Virus record (IMG/VR): IMGVR_UViG_3300034104_003795
Coordinates: 209,998 to 273,997 of that record
DNA length: 64,000 nucleotides
Source of the DNA: a virus
Reading direction: 5' to 3' (one strand)
The translations under genes were made by a program, and so were the position numbers. This document shows, piece after piece, positions 58,329-64,000 of the stretch (its first letter is position 1; every line of letters starts with the position of its first letter). Below the pieces are notes generated by a model that saw nothing but the letters and a program-made list of their open reading frames with translations, did not search any database and was not told where the DNA came from.

Positions 58329-59282
58329 TTAAGTATCAAATCTTACTATAAAGTTTAATGGATAGTCTGGTAACGATTTTATTGGTTTAGGTAACTTCGC
58401 TACTGCTATCATATTTAATTCATCATCATATAACGCAATTGTTGTAATATATGGTGCTAAATATGAACCAGTTGGGTCTACCGAACCACTATACATATAA
58501 TCATCAAAACTTCCAAATACATTCGGATTTAACGAAGATGTAAACGGATATTTTTTACCTCTAACCCATTTAACACCAGGTTCGTAAAAAGAAGATGTAA
58601 CTAAATCATTAGTTAAAGTATTTCCAGGTCTATTAATTATTGTTTGAATTTTTTTACCACCATCTTCATAAACTGCCGAAGGATTTTGTGAATAATTAAA
58701 TTCATTTTCTAATACTGATAAAAATATTTCATTTTCAAATATCGTTTTTGTAGAACGAAAATCCAATCTAAAAGATGATGTAAACGATGAACCAGTTACA
58801 ATACCATCGGTCATTACCACCAATCCTCTATCATAAAATATATTACCTTTTATATTACTAGCAGAATCAATTAAATTAGAATGTCCATCATCGGTATATA
58901 CTTTAGTTGAACCAAGTAAATCATCCGTTAATACTACCGAACCAACTTTAATACCTTCTCCATAATATTCTTGAGGAACACAAATAACCGCAATTTCATT
59001 TCCAATTACTCTTTCATCTTTAGAAGCATATGAATGTCTTAATCCAACTTCATACAATATAGAAGCGGTATCTGCATTTCTATAAAATTGTGATTTTATT
59101 GAATAATACAAACTTCTTTTTGATATCTCTCCGTTTGTTTTAGGGTCAGTTTCAATATCATATTCACCACCACTACCAGTTGATGCAAAATAAACCGGAA
59201 CATCATTCTCGTCTAAACTCCATTCTTTGTAAACCTTCATTGGTCTTACAATAATGTCCGATTTAGGAATTTCTTTTATCAT
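58329..59282 (-). CDS. Virion structural protein, paralogue of the gene at 59359-60570
   Basis: 317 residues. The C-terminal half contains FLSVLENEFNYSQNPSAV, then YITTIALYDDELNMIAVAKLPKPIKSL and a final NFIVRFD. The next gene upstream has the matching FVRATNREFNYSNNPTYV, YITTIGLYNDSNEMIAVAKTSQPIVKS and IKVKLSF, so the two are paralogues. This pattern is familiar from structural (baseplate or tail-wedge) proteins of marine T4-like phages, where I recall several tandem copies. The protein follows a strong terminator and a late motif, so it is expressed separately from its paralogue. Confidence 0.7.
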   Translation of the reverse strand: MIKEIPKSDIIVRPMKVYKEWSLDENDVPVYFASTGSGGEYDIETDPKTNGEISKRSLYYSIKSQFYRNADTASILYEVGLRHSYASKDERVIGNEIAVICVPQEYYGEGIKVGSVVLTDDLLGSTKVYTDDGHSNLIDSASNIKGNIFYDRGLVVMTDGIVTGSSFTSSFRLDFRSTKTIFENEIFLSVLENEFNYSQNPSAVYEDGGKKIQTIINRPGNTLTNDLVTSSFYEPGVKWVRGKKYPFTSSLNPNVFGSFDDYMYSGSVDPTGSYLAPYITTIALYDDELNMIAVAKLPKPIKSLPDYPLNFIVRFDT

Positions 59283-59299
59283 TTATACTAGATTTATTA

Positions 59300-59307
59300 A
59301 TAAATAT
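59300..59307 (-). promoter_or_regulatory. Candidate late promoter motif (sense ATATTTAT)
   Basis: Sense context AGAATATTTATTAATAAATC, 18 bases before ATG 59282 and directly downstream of a strong terminator, the same terminator-motif-start layout as at 20040. Confidence 0.6.
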
Positions 59308-59318
59308 TCTTATAATAA

Positions 59319-59340
59319 AAAACCCCCTTTCGGGGGTTTT
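59319..59340 (-). terminator. Rho-independent terminator between two structural genes
   Basis: Minus strand: AAAACCCCC, loop GAAA, GGGGGTTTT, then TTATT. The GC stem is perfect. It lies 19 bases after the stop of the 403-residue gene at 59359. Because an A run precedes the stem, it could act in both directions. Confidence 0.92.
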
Positions 59341-59358
59341 CGTATATCATTTATTATA

Positions 59359-60570
59359 TTAGAATGATAATTTAACTTTAATTAATACTTCTTTATCAAA
59401 TGATTTTACAATTGGTTGAGAAGTTTTAGCTACTGCAATCATCTCGTTTGAATCGTTATACAAACCTATCGTTGTGATATAAGTTTGTGGGTCTGTTTCA
59501 AAAGTGCTTTCAGTAAAAAATCCGTTTGTATCTACATATGTAGGATTGTTAGAGTAGTTAAATTCTCTATTTGTTGCTCTTACGAAGAAATGTTGTGTTG
59601 ATACGTTTTCAGTTCTTCTAGCATCAAAATCCGCTCCTTTTTTCATTGAGTAATACAATCTTTGATGATTACGTTGTTCAGAAGCCGTTACGTGAGAACC
59701 ACTCATTCCACCAACTAATACACCATTTTCAGTATGGATATCTCCTAATTTAGTTTGAAGTGCAGTTGGGTTGAATACCATAATACCTCTATCAGGATAG
59801 AACAAACCAAATCCTTTACCATTTGCATCGTATTGGTTTGTAATAGTTGCTTCTAATTGAGTACCAACGTTAAGAACTCCTTCTACAATATTGAACACTC
59901 TTCCAGCTTTTCCAAAGTTATCACCGAATTTCTTACCACTATCATCAATAAACGTAAAGTTACCAAGAGAACCAGAAAGGTTTAATTCCCAGTTTCCAGC
60001 ATCCATAGATTCTCTAAATCTACTTCTAGCTACGTTTACTACATATATGCTATTTGAATCATCTTCAGTTCCTGATGAATTAGGGAATGAAAATTTAGCA
60101 TCGGTTGGGTCTAATAAAATTGATTTGTATTGTGCGTAAGTTGCTTTCGTTGCCAATGTTGAAGTATTATCAACATCTAATGTAGCAGAACCGCTTGCAT
60201 CTACGTGTCCATACGCTATCGCAAATTCAACTTCTGCCGAAGAACTAATTTGTGGATTGTATGAATATACATTGTAGTAATATTTGCCACTCGTAGCAGC
60301 TGCTTGTGTAGATGATGTATAGAAATTATTTATTTGTCCTTCATCACTTGTCCATAAACCGGTTGTTACTACTTCAACTTTTGCGTTTACTTTATCAAAT
60401 TCTCCAAATCTTTTGTAAATACCAGTTGTAACACCAGCACCTACAGCAATTTGTTGGCCAGCAGGTAACGCGGTGTTTAACAACGCTACAATCTGGTCAG
60501 TATCAATAATTCCCGTATTAGCAAGTGTGGCTAACTGGGCGGTTACATTAGGGTCATTTATTTGTGCCAT
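59359..60570 (-). CDS. Virion structural protein, tail/baseplate type
   Basis: 403 residues. The N-terminus has helical PNVTAQLATLANTGIIDTDQIVALLN, the middle is beta-rich with VEFAIAYGHVDASGSATLD and ATYAQYKSILLDP, and the C-terminus carries REFNYSNNPTY followed by YITTIGLYNDSNEMIAVAKTSQPI and IKVKLSF. The NYSNNP/ITTIGLYN/AVAK set recurs in tail-associated structural proteins of marine T4-like phages. It is co-transcribed with the 208-residue gene 14 bases upstream and ends at a strong terminator. Confidence 0.75.
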   Translation of the reverse strand: MAQINDPNVTAQLATLANTGIIDTDQIVALLNTALPAGQQIAVGAGVTTGIYKRFGEFDKVNAKVEVVTTGLWTSDEGQINNFYTSSTQAAATSGKYYYNVYSYNPQISSSAEVEFAIAYGHVDASGSATLDVDNTSTLATKATYAQYKSILLDPTDAKFSFPNSSGTEDDSNSIYVVNVARSRFRESMDAGNWELNLSGSLGNFTFIDDSGKKFGDNFGKAGRVFNIVEGVLNVGTQLEATITNQYDANGKGFGLFYPDRGIMVFNPTALQTKLGDIHTENGVLVGGMSGSHVTASEQRNHQRLYYSMKKGADFDARRTENVSTQHFFVRATNREFNYSNNPTYVDTNGFFTESTFETDPQTYITTIGLYNDSNEMIAVAKTSQPIVKSFDKEVLIKVKLSF

Positions 60571-60584
60571 GTTTATTTATCTTT

Positions 60585-61211
60585 TTATGCTTTGTAAGTT
60601 ATAGTCACAGGTATAGTTTGTGAGCCTCCAGTTTCGTTACCATACACAGTTAATGTTGTTGAAATATCAATTGTCAAGTTTGGATTAGGAGTAAATGTAA
60701 ATTTCTTACCACTTACAACTTGAGCAGTTGTTGTTATTTCTTCACCCAAGAATACTGGTACAGTTCCACTTGTTGTTGCCGCTTCAGTTACCGTAATAGT
60801 ACCAGCTCTTTGGTCTGCCAATACAACGGTGTAACCTGCATTTGAATTTCCAGCAGGAGATGTTTGTGGAGTTAATCCAGTACCACCTTCATTTTGATTT
60901 GAAGCGATTGATGTAATACCACCAAATTTAACGGTTGGTATTTGTGTTGTTCCTTTTGGTAAAGTAACTAATTTATATCTTAGCACTTGTGTTTCATCAG
61001 GAGATGCTTCAGTAATAGGAATAGCTCTAATTGCTGAATCATAGTAAGATGAACCTCTTGGGTGTGCTGGTTCATATAATGTGTAATCAATCTCGTCATC
61101 ACCTAAAGCGAACTTTGTAATGTTTAAAGATTGTCCAGATGCTAATTTTTGTCTTCCTTTTTTGGTAAGAATCGCATCTACGGTAATTTCGGTATTATCT
61201 AAATATGCCAT
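60585..61211 (-). CDS. Virion structural protein, tail-associated
   Basis: 208 residues. Residues 1-40 (ITVDAILTKKGRQKLASG, KFALGDDEIDYTLYEPAHP) and 55-85 (YYDSAIRAIPITEASPDETQ, YKLVTLP) form a conserved module found, as I recall, in tail structural proteins of T4-like phages. The rest is a beta domain rich in Thr/Gly (TVTEAATTSGTVPVFLGEE), possibly Ig-like. It begins behind a late-type motif (32 bases upstream) and is followed by the 403-residue gene, with which it forms an operon. Confidence 0.75.
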   Translation of the reverse strand: MAYLDNTEITVDAILTKKGRQKLASGQSLNITKFALGDDEIDYTLYEPAHPRGSSYYDSAIRAIPITEASPDETQVLRYKLVTLPKGTTQIPTVKFGGITSIASNQNEGGTGLTPQTSPAGNSNAGYTVVLADQRAGTITVTEAATTSGTVPVFLGEEITTTAQVVSGKKFTFTPNPNLTIDISTTLTVYGNETGGSQTIPVTITYKA

Positions 61212-61242
61212 TTGATATTGTTTTTATGCTTTTATTTCTAAA

Positions 61243-61250
61243 ATAAATAT
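61243..61250 (-). promoter_or_regulatory. Candidate late promoter motif (sense ATATTTAT)
   Basis: Sense context GGTTATATTTATTTTAG, 32 bases before ATG 61211, in the 60-base gap behind the gene at 61272. Confidence 0.55.
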
Positions 61251-61271
61251 AACCATTTAGTATTTTCATTC

Positions 61272-64000
61272 TTAATCTACAATAAGTATCGGTTCACCAC
61301 TACCTCTACCGGTATTTGCAACTTTAAGAACATTTGGATTAGTTGTAAATATTTCTAATGGAGATAATCCATCTGGTGTAGTTGATGCGTTTTGTTGAGA
61401 ACCTTTCCAAAATGAACGTTTCATACCCTCACTAAGCCCATTAACGTATCGGTAATGTGTTGGTAGATATCCATTTACAGCCGTCACTTCGGTTACACTT
61501 CCACCCACATTCACACTTCCGCTAAAAGGTAATACTGTAACTTTGTATTTGTTATTTGTAACCAATACATTCTCATACTTAACTCTTTGTCCTGGTATGT
61601 TTGTTGCCGGCCATCCTTCAGTTTGTGTTGATACTTTTGTATCATATTGTTCTTTTACCAAGAATACACTCTTTCTATCACCACCTTTTACCGATGAGGT
61701 AATATGTGTAGTAACATAATTTCCAAATACACCATCAAATCCAGGTATAATTGCGTTACCATTTCTAGCATACAATCCAAACCCAACATTTGCCAACGAA
61801 TCTCTTTCCATTCCAATTGCTTCGAATTTAAACGAATCAACCTCACCAGTCAATGTTGAACCAGTAGGTATTTGTAATGAAAATTCATACATAGGTACAC
61901 TACCACTAATCACTGCATCTTGTAAGTATTCAATTACCGTATCGTAGTATGCCGGATTTGCATTTAAATCGTAAACCGTAACAGCATCTAATGTACCATC
62001 ATAATCAGGTCTTTCCACCGAAAGTACCGTATTACTAATTGCATTAAGTTCAGTTTCTTTTGGTATAAAATCACTTTCTAATGCAATATCATCATTTGTA
62101 GAAATAGATGTATCATATGAATTTTTCTCTGCAATTGTTTCTTTCCATCTTGTTTTACTTCTCTCTAATAAGTGAGGTTCAATCAACAATCCTTTTGAAA
62201 CCTTTGCTCTAGCAGGTGCTAGTTCAGCAAGAACATCAAATAATGATTTATCTATATATCTTACAAGTTGAATGTACTCATTTATATTTTGATTCATTCT
62301 TTCAAAATAGTACTCTCTCAACGTTTCTAATTCACTATATGTATCCTTATACTCATCACGTGGGTCTCCTATGTAATTATCAATATTAAAATCACCAAAC
62401 GTTTTTAAGATATCCATATTCAACTCCTTAATTGGAGAGAAGAATAATCCTAAACGATTTGAATCTATTGGAGATTGGTCAAATGCTTTTTTAGTTGCTC
62501 TTGTTTTGTATGATAAATCGGTAACTAATGAAGCAGATTCAAATCTTATTTTATTTGAATACCCAAACCCTAAAGACGGTACTTCTGCCGTTACAGTTCT
62601 ATCATACGGCGTATATTGGTATGGATAAGTTGTAGCGGTGTACATCTGACTTGCAGTAGCGTAAGAATTTGCACCATCATAACTTTGATTGATTGCCACA
62701 TTCTTAATATACGGGTCTGCATTTCTATCCTTTGGATATTCAAAATCAAGTCTAAATAATAAATCTTCAGTAGATGCTGTATATGAATTGCCATTTGTTG
62801 CATCAGGGAATAAAACGTGATTATTAAATTTACTTCTTTGTAATGGAACTTTCCACAAACGAACTTCATCTACGTTTCCTGTAAATGTGTTACTACCAAT
62901 TTGTAAATGTGAACCACTACTCCATTGTGTATCCGGTGCAAAAATAGACATACTAACCGATGTAATAATTCTGTCGCCATTAGATGTTCCCAACCAAACT
63001 TCATACCAAGAACCAGTTCCTGCACTATTATATCTATTGATTGCTACATTTGAATAATATTCAGTTGATATAGGAAAATCTAAACTACCCGTTTTATAAT
63101 CAGGTCCAAACACATATTCAACCGATGTATCAAAATAAGGATAATATACACCACTGGTCTCCATATATGTAGTTAGTGCTTGGTCTCCACCAAAGTTTAA
63201 TTCTAATTTACCAAATGAACCAGTTGTTTGTACTAAATCTAAAGTCCATTCGCTTCCGCTGATTAGCGTTGATGTTGTATTCGGTAAAGAATCCGGTTTA
63301 AATCTAAATTCCACACAATTTGGATAATCTAAACTTCCAGTAAAGAATTTCCAAGGAACTTTTACAGACGCACTTCCACTCAAATAAATTGCAGCGGTTC
63401 TATCATCAAATGTAAATTTAGTACTACCACCTTTTGACGGGTCTTGTGGTCCGCCAAATTCCATTATAGTCAACATAGATTGTGGCACACCATAACAAGC
63501 CATTACAGCTTTCATAGCCCTACCAGTTCCTTTATGTTTTAAAATATATGGAAGATTATTTAATATTCTTCTCCAAATTTCTTCATTAGCAGATTCAAGT
63601 GATTTAGAATATTTTGGTGTACCATCTTTGTATGTACCAAACGCATATTCCCATAAAAAGTTAGAATTAAATGCCTTTTTAACATCCCATCCATGTGATT
63701 CAAGTACAAACTGAACTACATCATTTGATATTCCTTTATATTCCGAAGCTTCAACTGATTTTGTTTTTGCTAAAGAACTTATGTATGACCAAAGTATATC
63801 AAAGTGTTGGCCAATCATATTCAAAAACGTAATGAAATCTTCGTTAGCAGTATCTTCTACTAAAAATTCTGGTATATTTGCCGTAAGACGATTTGGATTG
63901 TATTTATCGTAATATTCTGCCTGTGATAGTAATTCATCGTACCACATAGTTACTAACGAAGATGTAGTATTAACCAATATAGATGATGAACTATTTGTTT
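61272..64000 (-). CDS. Large tail structural protein with LamG-like domain (N-terminus beyond right edge)
   Basis: At least 908 residues; the reading frame is open through base 64000, so the true start is outside. A TTG at 63977 is an internal codon, since the in-frame sequence before it (NSSSSILVN) continues. The N-terminal part contains WYDELLSQAEYYDKYNPNRL and helical ILNNLPYILKHKGTGRAMKAVMACYG, a motif common in tail or baseplate proteins of T4-like phages. Residues about 180-400 look like a LamG/concanavalin fold (VEFRFKPDSLP, VNVYAI-type strands and NVDEVRLWKVPL). The C-terminal half is mixed, including NQNINEYIQLVRYIDKSLFD. Probably a baseplate or tail-wedge component. Confidence 0.8.
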   Translation of the reverse strand, partial: TNSSSSILVNTTSSLVTMWYDELLSQAEYYDKYNPNRLTANIPEFLVEDTANEDFITFLNMIGQHFDILWSYISSLAKTKSVEASEYKGISNDVVQFVLESHGWDVKKAFNSNFLWEYAFGTYKDGTPKYSKSLESANEEIWRRILNNLPYILKHKGTGRAMKAVMACYGVPQSMLTIMEFGGPQDPSKGGSTKFTFDDRTAAIYLSGSASVKVPWKFFTGSLDYPNCVEFRFKPDSLPNTTSTLISGSEWTLDLVQTTGSFGKLELNFGGDQALTTYMETSGVYYPYFDTSVEYVFGPDYKTGSLDFPISTEYYSNVAINRYNSAGTGSWYEVWLGTSNGDRIITSVSMSIFAPDTQWSSGSHLQIGSNTFTGNVDEVRLWKVPLQRSKFNNHVLFPDATNGNSYTASTEDLLFRLDFEYPKDRNADPYIKNVAINQSYDGANSYATASQMYTATTYPYQYTPYDRTVTAEVPSLGFGYSNKIRFESASLVTDLSYKTRATKKAFDQSPIDSNRLGLFFSPIKELNMDILKTFGDFNIDNYIGDPRDEYKDTYSELETLREYYFERMNQNINEYIQLVRYIDKSLFDVLAELAPARAKVSKGLLIEPHLLERSKTRWKETIAEKNSYDTSISTNDDIALESDFIPKETELNAISNTVLSVERPDYDGTLDAVTVYDLNANPAYYDTVIEYLQDAVISGSVPMYEFSLQIPTGSTLTGEVDSFKFEAIGMERDSLANVGFGLYARNGNAIIPGFDGVFGNYVTTHITSSVKGGDRKSVFLVKEQYDTKVSTQTEGWPATNIPGQRVKYENVLVTNNKYKVTVLPFSGSVNVGGSVTEVTAVNGYLPTHYRYVNGLSEGMKRSFWKGSQQNASTTPDGLSPLEIFTTNPNVLKVANTGRGSGEPILIVD

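Noticed and set aside
15294-61250. TATAAATA-like boxes on the plus strand as promoters of plus-strand genes
   Set aside because: No plus-strand gene follows them except possibly at 52989, and the copies sit consistently just upstream of minus-strand starts, so the sense orientation is taken as minus.
61272-63977. TTG 63977 as the true start of the large tail protein
   Set aside because: The frame continues without a stop to the right edge, so this is an internal codon of a gene cut by the window.
1-64000. tRNA genes, integrase, attachment sites or an origin of replication
   Set aside because: I looked for cloverleaf-like and recombinase signals and saw none I could support; gaps between genes are short and already explained by promoter and terminator motifs.

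Overview
The window is a continuous piece of a large, AT-rich, strictly lytic-looking T4-like myovirus (tailed phage). The diagnostic genes are recognisable from sequence: large terminase (gp17), portal (gp20), prohead protease (gp21), scaffold (gp22), major capsid protein (gp23), neck/tail-completion proteins (gp13, gp14, gp15-like), a fused gp47-gp46 recombination nuclease and a primase. No integrase, plasmid or chromosomal housekeeping genes, and no tRNA genes, were seen. A Bacteroidota (flavobacteria-like) host is inferred from three points: three promoters with the architecture TTTG-N20-TATATTTR, which resembles the Bacteroidota -33/-7 consensus; many gene starts preceded by A/T-rich leaders without a Shine-Dalgarno sequence; and Thr-tract and GTSG-repeat structural proteins of a kind I associate with phages of that phylum.

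Layout: every gene but one is on the minus strand, so transcription runs from high to low coordinates. From the right edge: tail/baseplate-associated structural proteins (64000-58329); a small replication/recombination block (57986-53223: GIY-YIG-like nuclease, primase, SbcD-SbcC fusion); one tiny plus-strand gene encoding a ribbon-helix-helix-like protein (53057-53233); a 2,479-residue modular tail protein, a chaperone-like gene and a Thr-tract protein (52969-43597); a glycosylation region (43573-36758); a nucleotidyltransferase/ligase-like fusion (36313-33398); the packaging and head module (33346-20161), interrupted by a self-contained DNA methyltransferase cassette (24519-23081); a collagen-like/YadA-like fibre (19658-15498); the neck and tail-completion genes (15269-12585); two small genes; and a giant repeat protein that runs off the left edge (11846-1, at least 3,948 codons).

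The most striking block is 36758-45045. A Thr-tract (mucin-like) structural protein is followed by a glycosyltransferase/radical-SAM fusion. A four-gene operon then encodes a three-domain glycosyltransferase/methyltransferase, a protein O-heptosyltransferase of the autotransporter (TibC/Aah) type, and split HldE-like enzymes (heptose-7-phosphate kinase and ADP-heptose synthase). Together these look like a phage-encoded system for making ADP-heptose and attaching sugar to Ser/Thr-rich virion proteins. The acceptor proteins and the final glycan are inference.

Two promoter classes can be read. A short motif, sense ATA(T/C)TTAT, occurs in 13 intergenic gaps in front of minus-strand genes and is a candidate phage late promoter. 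The host-like TTTG-N20-TATATTTR form precedes the methyltransferase, the glycosylation operon and the primase, and is a candidate early/middle promoter. Three hairpin/U-tract terminators are clear and a fourth is plausible. No stretch longer than about 200 bases lacks a gene. The largest gaps are 22970-23159, 20041-20160, 52970-53056 and 59283-59358; they hold the promoter and terminator signals listed.
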